Positions 1 through 7,597 of a stretch of DNA of 34,346 bases are shown piece after piece. The DNA is taken from positions 1 to 34,346 of the forward strand of contig JBDKTJ010000154.1 of the NCBI GenBank assembly GCA_039698075.1, written 5' to 3'. The DNA comes from JAJFVC01 sp039698075. Lineage in GTDB: Bacteria; Planctomycetota; Planctomycetia; Pirellulales; Thermoguttaceae. The notes below the pieces were generated by a model. The model saw only the letters and a list, made by a program, of their open reading frames with translations. It made no database searches and was not told the DNA's origin. Made by a program: the position numbers and the translations under genes. How positions within the stretch are numbered: position 1 is the first letter of the stretch; every line of letters begins with the position of its first letter.

Positions 1-1
1 C

Positions 2-847
2 GATCCGGCCAATTCGGCCAAGAGCGCTCCGTTCATCCTTCAAATCTCGCGCGGGGCGCGAAGCTACACCGACAAGCGATTCCTTGAAGCGATGATCCGC
101 ACGGCCGATCAGGTCTTTCCCGAGGCCATCTTCGCCGTCCATCTCGATCACGGCACCGAAGACGCCTGCTACGACTGCATCGACAGCGGCTTCTACAGTT
201 CTGTGATGATCGACGCCTCGCATCACGACTTCAAGACGAACATCGAGACGACCCGGCGCGTCGTTGATCGGGCCCACGCAAAGGGAATCGTCGTCGAGGC
301 CGAGTTGGGCCAGCTCGGCGGCGTCGAGGAAGACGTGGTCGGAAGCGTCCGACTGACCGATCCCGCGCAAGCGGCCGAGTTCATCGACAAGAGCGGCTGC
401 GATTCGCTGGCCGTGGCCATCGGCACCTCGCACGGCGCGTTCAAGTTCGCCGGCAAACAGGGCCTGCACTTCGACGTGCTCGAAAAAATCCAAAAGGCCG
501 TGCCGAAGAATTTCCCGCTGGTCATGCACGGCTCCAGCAGCGTGCCGAAGGAATGGGTCGACCGGATCAACAACGCCGGCGGCGCGATGAAGAGCACCAG
601 CGGCGTCGACGAAAAACAATATCTGCCGGCGGCCAAGATGGGCGTCTGCAAGATCAACATCGACACCGACGGCCGACTCGTCTGGTGCGCCATCCACCGC
701 GAGGCGTTCCGCGACGACCCGGCCGGCTTCGACCTGCGTCCGCCAGGAAAGACCTTCATGGCCGCGTATGCCGACTACATCGTTCACAAGAACCAGATGC
801 TCGGTTCGTCCGGCCAGTTGGAAGGCGTCCGCAAGACGCTCAAGTAG
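2..847 (+). CDS. fba: Class II fructose-bisphosphate aldolase, 5' end cut off by window
   Basis: Zinc-dependent aldolase that splits or makes fructose 1,6-bisphosphate in glycolysis and gluconeogenesis, in the cytoplasm. The frame is open from base 2, so the start lies outside the window; 281 residues remain, and the CbbA-like family is usually about 340. Visible family motifs in order: FILQISRGA, the HLDHGTED zinc/catalytic segment, VEAELGQLGG, GTSHGAFKF (zinc His), MHGSSSVPKEW and the phosphate-binding run CKINIDTDGR. The C-terminal half is complete and shows no frameshift. It ends 93 bases before the convergent bioF gene; a REP-like hairpin and an intrinsic terminator lie in and just after that gap. 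The family call is firm. A tagatose-bisphosphate aldolase is the main alternative, since the substrate cannot be read from motifs alone. Confidence 0.93.
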   Translation, partial: DPANSAKSAPFILQISRGARSYTDKRFLEAMIRTADQVFPEAIFAVHLDHGTEDACYDCIDSGFYSSVMIDASHHDFKTNIETTRRVVDRAHAKGIVVEAELGQLGGVEEDVVGSVRLTDPAQAAEFIDKSGCDSLAVAIGTSHGAFKFAGKQGLHFDVLEKIQKAVPKNFPLVMHGSSSVPKEWVDRINNAGGAMKSTSGVDEKQYLPAAKMGVCKINIDTDGRLVWCAIHREAFRDDPAGFDLRPPGKTFMAAYADYIVHKNQMLGSSGQLEGVRKTLK

Positions 848-852
848 TTTTT

Positions 853-893
853 CACCTAGTCCCCTCTCCCTCTGGGAGAGGGCTAGGGTGAGG
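853..893. repeat. REP-like palindrome after the aldolase
   Basis: Bases 862-870 (CCCTCTCCC) and 874-882 (GGGAGAGGG) form a perfect 9-bp stem with a 3-base loop. An imperfect outer extension pairs CACCTAG with CTAGGGTG, and a GAGGG tail follows. From general knowledge this matches a very widespread class of intergenic REP-type repeats (CCCTCTCC...GGAGAGGG...GTGAGGG). It begins only a few bases after the aldolase stop. The hairpin is seen directly; the family assignment is from memory. Confidence 0.75.
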
Positions 894-940
894 GCGATTG
901 CCGAAAAAGCAAAACCCTCCATCGAATTCTTGCGAATCGA

Positions 941-2155
941 CTATGCCTCTCTTCCTCGCGAAGGGAGGCATTTTTTTAGCGCGGTGCGCAACGCCTCGAT
1001 CATCGCCTCGGTGTGGCCTGCGGTCAGACTGACTCTGAGCAGCGACTGGCCGTCGGGCACGGTCGGCGGGCGGATCGCCGGCGCCAAAAGACCGGCCTCC
1101 TGCAGCGCGGCGGACAGACGAATCGCCCGATCGGGCTCGCCCACGATGACCGGAATAATTTGACTGGCCGACGCGCCCGTGTCCCAACCATCCGCCCGGA
1201 GCGATTCCCGCAGCCGCCGGGCGCGGTCCAACAATTGCCGGCGACGGTCCGGTTCTCGTTCGACGATGTCCAGCGCCGCCAATGCCGCGGCAACCGTGGC
1301 CGCCGGCGCGGCCGTCGAAAAAACATACGATCGGGCCCGATTGCGGAGCCATTCGATCAGCGTCCCCCGCCCGACGACGAACCCGCCGACGCTGCCCAAC
1401 GCTTTGCTGAGCGTGCCGATCCGAACGTCCACGCGGGCCTCAACCCCGAAATGCTCACACGCGCCGCGTCCACTTTGGCCGAACACGCCCGTCGCGTGGG
1501 CCTCGTCCACCAGCAACATCGCATCGTGCCGCTCGGCCAGATCGGCCAATGCTTCGAGCGGGGCCAGATCGCCGTCCATGCTGAACAGTCCGTCGGTCAC
1601 GATCAAACGGCGACGGTAACACGACGATTTGGCCAACAGCGCGGCCAACCGAGCCGCGTCGCCGTGCGGATAGACGCGAACGTCGGCCCGAGACAACCGG
1701 CAGCCGTCCCACAGGCTGGCGTGGTTTTTTTCGTCGCCGTAAACCACGTCGCCCGGCCCGACCAATGCGGCGACCGTGCCGACGTTGGCGGCGAATCCGG
1801 ACGAGAAGATCAAAGCCGCCTCTGCGCCTTCAAACTCCGCGATGCGTCGGGCCAGCCGCTCGTGCAGCGCGGCGTGCCCGGTCACCAACGGACTGGCGCC
1901 GCTGCCCCAACCCTCGCGCCGCAGCGACTCGGCCACGGCGTCGGCCAGTCGAGGATCGCCGGCCAAGGCCAAGTAGTCGTTCGATCCGAAGTTGACCAAT
2001 TCGCGGCCGTCCAGCCGGCATCGGGCCGATTGCGGACTTTCGCGCATCGAGAGCCGTCGCCGGAGTTTTTTGTTCTCCAAGGCGGTCAGTTCGTCGTCGA
2101 TCCAGGCAAGGCGTTTCTCAACCGGCGACCGACCATTGCACTCTCCACTCTTCAC
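941..2155 (-). CDS. bioF: 8-amino-7-oxononanoate synthase (BioF-type, PLP-dependent)
   Basis: Alpha-oxoamine synthase that condenses pimeloyl thioester with alanine, the first ring-forming step of biotin synthesis; cytoplasmic. 404 residues, normal length. Motifs in order: NFGSNDYLALAGDP, a glycine-rich segment (WGSGASPLVTG), FSSGFAANVGT, TDGLFSMDGDLAPL, LLVDEAHATGVFG (PLP ring Asp/His) and GTLSKALGSVGG with the Schiff-base lysine. The SK rather than GK at the lysine favours BioF over 2-amino-3-ketobutyrate ligase, though specificity within the family is hard to prove. The family usually begins just before LAWIDDEL, so the best start is GTG at 2153-2155, which overlaps the TGA of the upstream nfeD-like gene (GTGA). 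A GGAG lies 8 bases upstream inside a 7-bp tandem repeat, suggesting translational coupling. An alternative is ATG at MRESPQ, which would lose conserved residues. No other biotin gene is nearby. Confidence 0.9.
   Translation of the reverse strand: MKSGECNGRSPVEKRLAWIDDELTALENKKLRRRLSMRESPQSARCRLDGRELVNFGSNDYLALAGDPRLADAVAESLRREGWGSGASPLVTGHAALHERLARRIAEFEGAEAALIFSSGFAANVGTVAALVGPGDVVYGDEKNHASLWDGCRLSRADVRVYPHGDAARLAALLAKSSCYRRRLIVTDGLFSMDGDLAPLEALADLAERHDAMLLVDEAHATGVFGQSGRGACEHFGVEARVDVRIGTLSKALGSVGGFVVGRGTLIEWLRNRARSYVFSTAAPAATVAAALAALDIVEREPDRRRQLLDRARRLRESLRADGWDTGASASQIIPVIVGEPDRAIRLSAALQEAGLLAPAIRPPTVPDGQSLLRVSLTAGHTEAMIEALRTALKKCLPSRGREA
945..978 (+). terminator. Intrinsic terminator of the aldolase, inside the end of bioF
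   Basis: Arms 945-954 and 960-969 form a 10-bp stem with one wobble pair and a 5-base loop, followed by A and a run of seven T on the plus strand. The hairpin lies entirely within the last codons of the convergent bioF gene, whose stop is at 941-943, so the same bases are both terminator and coding sequence. There is no T-run on the minus strand, so it should work only for the aldolase transcript. Confidence 0.75.
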
Positions 2156-2170
2156 TCTCCACTCTCCACT
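2140..2170. repeat. 7-bp tandem repeat across the nfeD/bioF overlap
   Basis: Four tandem 7-base units (ACTCTCC, ACTCTTC, ACTCTCC, ACTCTCC; read as GGAGAGT on the coding strand) plus a partial unit. They contain the nfeD stop codon, the GTG start of bioF and its GGAG ribosome-binding site. Seven is not a multiple of three, so gain or loss of a unit would shift the nfeD tail frame and move the bioF start. Confidence 0.85.
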
Positions 2171-4329
2171 TTCTGGACAAGCACCCGGCTGCCTCGCACG
2201 TCGACCACTTCGACCGTCGTGCCGCGTTGGAGCACCTCGCCGTCGGCCAGAACGTCGACCAGCAAGTCGCCGAACTGGGCCTTGCCGCCGGGCGTCAGTT
2301 GGGTGGTCGCGGTTCCTTGCCGTCCGAGCAGGTCGTGAAAATCGACCAACGATTCTCGCTGTCGGATGGTTTCGCGTTCCCGATCGTCGGGCGGCTGGAG
2401 CATCATCCGGCCAAGCCACGGCGTCCGCGGCAACCGATGGCGCAGGCAAATTGCGATGACCAGCAATCCGACGCCGGCCGCGAGGATCGTCAACAGCGAG
2501 CGTTCGAGTTGGTCGAATTGATATTCGTTGCGCGGCCACACGAACGTTTGGCTGGCCAGGATCAAGGAGACCAACACCAGCGCACCGCCGCCGAGTCCGA
2601 AAATACCGAAGCCGGGAATGACGAAAATCTCGAGCAGCAGACACGAAACGCCGGCCAGAAACAACGACACTTCGAGCCAGCCGGCCGTGCCGCCAAGATA
2701 CCGGCTCCAGAAGAACAGCAAGAAACAGACCGCCGCGGCGAACCCGCCCACGCCGAGGCCGGGCGAGTGCAATTCGATGTACAACGCTACTCCACCGAGC
2801 ATCAACAGCAGCGCGGCCACTTCGGACGAAGCCAGCGCCCGGACCAGAAAGTCCGCCCAACCGGGCCCGACCAGCGCCGGATCGTCGGCCAAATCGTAAT
2901 AGCGCTTGAACTGGGTGAAATCGTCCACCTCGCAGTTGGCCAGATGATCGTCGACGGCTTGCCGGCCGATCAATTTCAGCGGCACGCCCGGCGTGGTGAC
3001 GATCGCGCCGCGCTGCCACTGGGCCGGATCGGGCTGCTCGGCTAATTCGGCGTCGCAGAAATACTCGACCTGGCCCAATCGCGTCGCGCGAAAGACCGTC
3101 AGCCGCGGATCGATCATCGCCGCCAAAAGCGACCACGAGCGGTCCTTGCGCGGCGCCAGCGCCTTGCGAATCGTCTGACACGTCTGCTCGATCTCGTCGG
3201 GCGAAAGTTCGTAGGCCCCCGGTCCGCCCAGAATGGCCGACGGACCGACGACCACTTGATCGCACGCCAGCGCGACCAGCGCGGCGTCGGACCGCGCCTC
3301 GTGCGGCACGTAGGCCACGGTGCGCACCCGGCTCGGATCGAGCTGAAACGCCAAGAAGTCGGCCAGCCGCATGGCCTCGGCCACCGCGCCGCCGGGGCTG
3401 TCGATCCACAGGCACACGAAGTTCACCTCGTGCTCTCGCACCTGGTTTTCGATCATCCGTTGGGCCTCGGCGACCGTATCGGCGCGGATCGGACCCTTTA
3501 GATCGACCCGCACGGGCCGCCACGCGCCCAACAACGACGGATCGTCCTCGACCGCGGTTCTCGCCAGTTCCAGGCCCTTGATCAGCGCGCGGCGATCGTC
3601 GGCCAGATAGCCGGCCACTCCAAGCCGCCGAGCCTCGACGCCCGTCAACTCCATCGCCTGACCGACCCGCTTCAGAACGACCGGCGGTTTGGTCGTTCGC
3701 GTTTTTTGCAGTTCCACCAACCGGTCGGGCGTGACCATTTCATCGCCGGCCTCGGTTTCGACCTGCAACACTTCCAGCGACGGATCGAGCAGCCCCAACG
3801 CCACGGCGACCGGCACAGTGCGACGCTTTCGCGCGATCTCGGCATACGCGCTGCGGACCGTGGGCGTGAGAGTCTTCTCATCCACGCCCGCCGAACCGAT
3901 CGACGCCTGCGAGGCCATCACGATCTCTTGGCAGGCCAGGACGGCCAACAGCGCATGCCCTTCGATCGGCTGCGGCACGTAAGCCACGGTCCGAACGCCG
4001 CCCAGCGCGTCGCCGGCGAGAAAATTGGCCAGCTCCAAGGACGCGCCGAACTCGCTGCCGCGTCCAAAATCCTTTTGACCCTTCGGCACATCGAACTCGA
4101 AGATCAACGTCAACCGGACCTTTTCACGCCGGGCCCGATCGACCGCACGCAGCGCGGCCCGACGGATTTGAGCGTAACCCTGGCCGGTCACCGGCAGCGT
4201 GACGCGAAGGAAACGCCCGACCACGGGCGGCGCCGGCTCAGCGGAAACCGCGCCGACGCAGAACACCGTGGCCAACACCATGGCGACGAACCACAGGCGA
4301 CGTTTTTGACGGGGGGGGGCCAACGACAT
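2152..4329 (-). CDS. NfeD-like membrane protease with two ClpP-type domains
   Basis: Membrane-bound ClpP-class protease of the NfeD family, linked in other bacteria to stomatin-like proteins and membrane quality control. 725 residues from ATG 4329. This start gives a signal peptide (RLWFVAMVLATVFCVGAVSA), whereas an upstream in-frame start gives an unlikely 19-residue prefix. Two crotonase/ClpP-like units follow: the first (about 40-230) has VAYVPQPIEGHALLAVLACQ, the second (about 270-420) has LWIDSPGGAVAEAM and VPHEARSDAALVALACD. By eye the usual nucleophile serine is replaced by Gly in the first unit and may be kept (ARS-DAA) in the second, so the first looks degenerate. A group of hydrophobic helices (about 480-620) and a soluble C-terminal NfeD OB-fold-like domain (about 650-720) complete it. 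It shares a transcript with bioF, and its own promoter faces trxA. No stomatin/SPFH gene is nearby. Confidence 0.88.
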   Translation of the reverse strand: MSLAPPRQKRRLWFVAMVLATVFCVGAVSAEPAPPVVGRFLRVTLPVTGQGYAQIRRAALRAVDRARREKVRLTLIFEFDVPKGQKDFGRGSEFGASLELANFLAGDALGGVRTVAYVPQPIEGHALLAVLACQEIVMASQASIGSAGVDEKTLTPTVRSAYAEIARKRRTVPVAVALGLLDPSLEVLQVETEAGDEMVTPDRLVELQKTRTTKPPVVLKRVGQAMELTGVEARRLGVAGYLADDRRALIKGLELARTAVEDDPSLLGAWRPVRVDLKGPIRADTVAEAQRMIENQVREHEVNFVCLWIDSPGGAVAEAMRLADFLAFQLDPSRVRTVAYVPHEARSDAALVALACDQVVVGPSAILGGPGAYELSPDEIEQTCQTIRKALAPRKDRSWSLLAAMIDPRLTVFRATRLGQVEYFCDAELAEQPDPAQWQRGAIVTTPGVPLKLIGRQAVDDHLANCEVDDFTQFKRYYDLADDPALVGPGWADFLVRALASSEVAALLLMLGGVALYIELHSPGLGVGGFAAAVCFLLFFWSRYLGGTAGWLEVSLFLAGVSCLLLEIFVIPGFGIFGLGGGALVLVSLILASQTFVWPRNEYQFDQLERSLLTILAAGVGLLVIAICLRHRLPRTPWLGRMMLQPPDDRERETIRQRESLVDFHDLLGRQGTATTQLTPGGKAQFGDLLVDVLADGEVLQRGTTVEVVDVRGSRVLVQKVESGE

Positions 4330-4368
4330 GCTTTTTTCTCGCAAGGGAGCCGTCGAGACAGCAGGACA

Positions 4369-4396
4369 ATTATACTTTCCAAGCATCGGCTGACAA
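4369..4396 (-). promoter_or_regulatory. Sigma70-type promoter of the nfeD-like gene
   Basis: On the minus strand TTGTCA (4391-4396) and TATAAT (4369-4374) are separated by exactly 16 bases, about 40 bases before ATG 4329. Both boxes are at or near consensus. Confidence 0.65.
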
Positions 4397-4406
4397 TCAA
4401 AGCCGA

Positions 4407-4434
4407 TTGACGTCTCGCCGGACAGCGCTATAAT
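4407..4434 (+). promoter_or_regulatory. Sigma70-type promoter of trxA
   Basis: TTGACG (4407-4412) and a perfect TATAAT (4429-4434) are separated by 16 bases. The predicted 5' leader is about 90 bases. Its -35 box is only 10 bases from the -35 box of the divergent nfeD promoter, so the two polymerases would probably compete. Confidence 0.7.
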
Positions 4435-4534
4435 TGCCCCTGCCGGCTGGCGATGGCTCCAAAGACGTCAAGATCCGGCTGTTTTCACAACCTTAGACAA
4501 TCCATCTTCATTATTGCGCAAGGAGATACCGGGC

Positions 4535-4861
4535 ATGTCCAACGTCAACGAACTGTCGGACCAGCAATTCGAAGCCGAAGTGCTGAAATCGAACGAGCCG
4601 GTGTTGGTCGATTTCTGGGCCCCCTGGTGCGGCCCTTGCCGAATGATCGCCCCCGTGGTCGAAGAATTGGCCTCGGAAAACCAAGGCGCGTTGAAGGTCG
4701 CCAAAGTCAATATCGACGAGAGCCCCAACACAGCCTCCGCGTACGGAGTGAGCAGCATCCCCACAATTATGCTATTTAAGGGGGGTGAGGTCATCGACCG
4801 TTTTGTTGGTGTCCAGCCCAAAAAACGGCTGCAAGACGCCATCGACCAGGCAAAAACCTGA
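4535..4861 (+). CDS. trxA: Thioredoxin
   Basis: Small dithiol oxidoreductase that reduces protein disulfides in the cytoplasm, normally recharged by thioredoxin reductase. 108 residues, exactly the usual length. The redox centre is WAPWCGPCRM near residues 28-37; the buried acidic residue, the cis-proline segment (SSIPTIMLFKGGE) and the C-terminal helix are all present. There is no signal peptide, so it is cytoplasmic. The start at 4535 is chosen because AAGGAG lies 9 bases upstream and the family begins there; an in-frame codon at 4514 would place the Shine-Dalgarno sequence inside the gene. It is preceded by a near-consensus promoter and followed by a coiled-coil gene 117 bases downstream on the same strand. 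Confidence 0.96.
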   Translation: MSNVNELSDQQFEAEVLKSNEPVLVDFWAPWCGPCRMIAPVVEELASENQGALKVAKVNIDESPNTASAYGVSSIPTIMLFKGGEVIDRFVGVQPKKRLQDAIDQAKT

Positions 4862-4978
4862 ATTCTGTGAACTTGAGTTTTCGGGGTGCCGATTAAGTAG
4901 TTTAGGAAAAGTTTTTCGGTTGCGCGGATTGTACCGCACCGCTTTCCAAAGACTGCTTCTCCTACGACACACCCGACT

Positions 4979-6163
4979 ATGAGCAAGTCTGAATCCACCG
5001 GCGCGGGCCGTCGGTCCAAGCCTGCGTCTCGTCGGGCCACGAAACTGACCGCCTCGCAGCGGATCGACCCGCCGCATGAAGTCCGGCAGGAACCGTCTGC
5101 GGATCCGGTGGTCGCCAATCACGCGGCGGCCGCCGAGCCGGTCGGCGAACCGGTCCGCATGCAGGCCGATCAATTGGCCGGCTATCTGCGCGATCGTCAG
5201 CGGGAGTTGGATCATCGCGAGGCGCAGATGAACTCGCAGATCGCGCGGTTGGAGTCCGAGGCCCGGGCTGCGCGGCTTTGGCTCGAACAGCGCGAGGCCG
5301 AACTGGCCGCCCGCAACGACGAGGCGTCCCAACAATATCAAGAGCAGGAGCGGCAACTGGCGGAGCGCGAGTCGCGTTTGACCGCCGCCGAGGCTGCGTT
5401 GCGCAAGAAGTCCAAGCCGACCGAGTCGGAGCAAGAGGCCGAGACGCAACGATTCTTGGAGACGCTCGCCGCCCGGCAACAACAACTCGAAGAGGCCGAG
5501 GCCCAACTGACCGAAGCCCGGGACGAGACGCAAAAACTTCACGAGCGAATTTCCGAAGAACGGCAGGAGATGGACCGGCGTCGCGTCGCAGAGCGAGAGC
5601 AATGGGCAACCGAGCAAGCCGCCGCCATGGCCGATCTGGAACGCAAACGCCAGGCCGTGCAACGCCGCGCCGATCAGGTGGACCAGTGTGAAAACGCCCT
5701 GAAGCAGCTTCGCGGCGAACTGGAGTCCATGCACCGCGAGACGCTCGAAATCCGTCTGGCCACCGAAGAGCTTTGGGCGCGGATGGCGGGCGACGCGCCG
5801 CCGGCCGCGCTCACGCAATCCTTGAGCCGGCTGCGCGCGAAGTTGGCCGAACAGTATTCGCTGGCCGACGCCGAGTTGGTCCGCCAGAAAAAAGAACTGG
5901 AGACGATCCGAGGCGATCTGGTCCATCAATACGAAACGCTGGTCGCGCAAAAACGCACGATCGAACAATGGATCGCCGGCCGTCAGGAGGAATGCCAGCA
6001 ACAGGCGGCGCGGCTGGTCGCCCGCGAACAACAACTGCTCGACGAGGAAATGCACTATCGCCAACAGGCGCAGCGATGGCAAGTCGAGCGGTTGAAGTAT
6101 CAGCAGGAGTTGCGTCGTTTGCGGGCCGAGTTGGCGCGACGGGACGAGCCCGTCACCGCCTGA
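4979..6163 (+). CDS. Long coiled-coil protein of unknown function
   Basis: Not recognised as a named family. 394 residues: a basic, disordered N-terminus (about 1-60, rich in Ser, Lys, Arg, Ala), then almost continuous Glu/Gln/Arg/Leu/Ala heptad sequence from about 65 to the end (for example ARLWLEQREAELAARNDEA and RQQQLEEAEAQLTEARDET), broken near residue 270 by GDAPPAALTQSLSRL. There is no signal peptide, transmembrane helix or enzymatic motif, so a cytoplasmic rod-like or scaffolding role is the most that can be inferred. It follows trxA on the same strand after 117 bases with no clear terminator between, and ends 17 bases before the convergent dehydrogenase gene. Similar coiled-coil proteins annotated as hypothetical occur in planctomycetes (from memory). 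A start at 4979 has no strong ribosome-binding site. Confidence 0.8.
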   Translation: MSKSESTGAGRRSKPASRRATKLTASQRIDPPHEVRQEPSADPVVANHAAAAEPVGEPVRMQADQLAGYLRDRQRELDHREAQMNSQIARLESEARAARLWLEQREAELAARNDEASQQYQEQERQLAERESRLTAAEAALRKKSKPTESEQEAETQRFLETLAARQQQLEEAEAQLTEARDETQKLHERISEERQEMDRRRVAEREQWATEQAAAMADLERKRQAVQRRADQVDQCENALKQLRGELESMHRETLEIRLATEELWARMAGDAPPAALTQSLSRLRAKLAEQYSLADAELVRQKKELETIRGDLVHQYETLVAQKRTIEQWIAGRQEECQQQAARLVAREQQLLDEEMHYRQQAQRWQVERLKYQQELRRLRAELARRDEPVTA

Positions 6164-6180
6164 AGTCCCGCACGGATTCT

Positions 6181-7455
6181 TTACGGCAACAGGCCGCGGG
6201 CCACAATGCCATCGACCACGCGGCTGACGGCCATGTCCATCGCGGCGTGACGCATCGTGTCGTGCTGCCGCTGGGCCCGATCGTATACGTCGGCGAAGGT
6301 GGTCTGCATCCGATCGAACAGCCGCCGCTGCACCTCGTCGCGGGTCATTTGGTCGCGTTGCGTTTCTTGGGTGTATTCCAAGTAGGAAACGAACACGCCG
6401 CCGGCGTTGCAGAGGATGTCGGGGATGATGAACACGCCGCGTTGGTTGAGGATCTCGTCGGCCGGCGGGGTCAACGGGGCGTTGGCGCCCTCGGCGATGA
6501 TCGTCGCGCGAATCCGTCCAGCGTTCTGCTCCGTAACGACCGACCCGGCCGCCGCAGGAATCAGCACGTCGCAGTCCGTCTCCAATACGCTGTCGCGCGA
6601 GACGTCCTGCCCGCCGGCGAAACCCGCCACGCCGCCGGTTTTCTGAACATGTTCGACCAGGCGAGGCACGTCGAGCCCGTCCTTGCAAAATGTCCCGCCC
6701 GCCACGTCGGAAATAGCCACCACCCGGGCGCCGCGTTCCGCCATGGCCAACGCCGCGACCGAGCCGACGTTGCCGAATCCTTGGACCGCGACGCGCAGAT
6801 CGGACATGCGGCGGTTCAATCGCTCGCAGGCCGCGGCCACGGTGGCCGCCACGCCGTTGCCGGTCGCCTCGCGGCGTCCGACGATGCCGCCCAAAACGAT
6901 CGGCTTACCGGTCACATAGCAGCCCATCGTGATCGACACGCCCGCACTGTAGGAAATGCAGTCGCGGATGTGGCCCATGTCGCCTTGATTGGTGCCCATG
7001 TCGGGTGCGGGCACATAGATTTCCGGCCCGATGTGGCGACGCACGCCGCGGGTGAACGAACGAATCAGGATTTCCTTCTCGACCGGATTCAACTGTGCGG
7101 GATCGCAACAGATGCCCGCCTTGCCGCCGCCAAACGGCACGCCGATCAGCGACGTCTTCCAAGTCATCTCCATCGCCAGGCCCGTCACTTCGTCCAACGA
7201 CACGGTGGGCGTCATCCGAATGCCGCCCTTGGCCGGGCCCAACACGTCGTTGTGTCGGACCAGGAACACTTTGACGTGCAACATGCGACCGTCGGGCATC
7301 AACGGATGAACGCGCGTTTGGATCCGCTCGGCCGGCTCGGTCAACTGGCAGATCATGTTCTCATCGAGCCCCAGACGCTGGGCCGCTTGCTTGGCGTTCC
7401 AAAGAGCGGTCTGAAGAATCGTACTGGTCGCTTGCAAATTAACATTGGTGCTCAT
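6181..7455 (-). CDS. Glu/Leu/Phe/Val dehydrogenase
   Basis: NAD(P)-dependent amino acid dehydrogenase, most likely glutamate dehydrogenase linking 2-oxoglutarate plus ammonia with glutamate; cytoplasmic hexamer in characterised relatives. 424 residues, the standard short bacterial size. The N-terminal substrate domain has GPAKGGIRM, the PFGGGKAGI segment with the catalytic-site lysines, and PAPDMGTNQGDMGHI; the C-terminal Rossmann domain has VAVQGFGNVGS and IIAEGANAPLTPPAD. Glutamate is the default substrate for this lineage, but leucine or phenylalanine cannot be excluded by eye. ATG 7455 is the natural family start; no strong Shine-Dalgarno precedes it. A TATAAT-containing promoter and a small GAACT/AGTTC hairpin lie in its leader. 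It converges on the coiled-coil gene with a 17-base gap. Confidence 0.92.
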   Translation of the reverse strand: MSTNVNLQATSTILQTALWNAKQAAQRLGLDENMICQLTEPAERIQTRVHPLMPDGRMLHVKVFLVRHNDVLGPAKGGIRMTPTVSLDEVTGLAMEMTWKTSLIGVPFGGGKAGICCDPAQLNPVEKEILIRSFTRGVRRHIGPEIYVPAPDMGTNQGDMGHIRDCISYSAGVSITMGCYVTGKPIVLGGIVGRREATGNGVAATVAAACERLNRRMSDLRVAVQGFGNVGSVAALAMAERGARVVAISDVAGGTFCKDGLDVPRLVEHVQKTGGVAGFAGGQDVSRDSVLETDCDVLIPAAAGSVVTEQNAGRIRATIIAEGANAPLTPPADEILNQRGVFIIPDILCNAGGVFVSYLEYTQETQRDQMTRDEVQRRLFDRMQTTFADVYDRAQRQHDTMRHAAMDMAVSRVVDGIVARGLLP

Positions 7456-7512
7456 GATTTTGGCCTTGGCAGGTGGTGGTTAGAGAACTGCTAATAGTTC
7501 CCATAACGAACG

Positions 7513-7540
7513 ATTATAGGCGTTGATCGGACCTTGGGAA
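7513..7540 (-). promoter_or_regulatory. Probable promoter of the dehydrogenase gene
   Basis: On the minus strand TTCCCA (7535-7540) and a perfect TATAAT (7513-7518) are 16 bases apart, about 58 bases before ATG 7455. The leader then carries an inverted repeat, GAACT (7485-7489) and AGTTC (7496-7500), with a 6-base loop. Confidence 0.5.
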
Positions 7541-7597
7541 GAGAGATTTTTGGGGATGTCGCTGGCGCGGGACGCCGTTTGGGACCAAAAACGTCCC

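Noticed and set aside
2156..3523. Upstream extension of the bioF frame to a protein of about 860 residues
   Set aside because: This part lies inside the nfeD-like gene in another frame and encodes only Arg/Gly-rich sequence with no domain.
4772..6688. Long open frame on the minus strand opposite the coiled-coil and thioredoxin genes
   Set aside because: It is antisense to two well-supported genes, has a leucine-rich low-complexity translation and arises from third-position GC bias.
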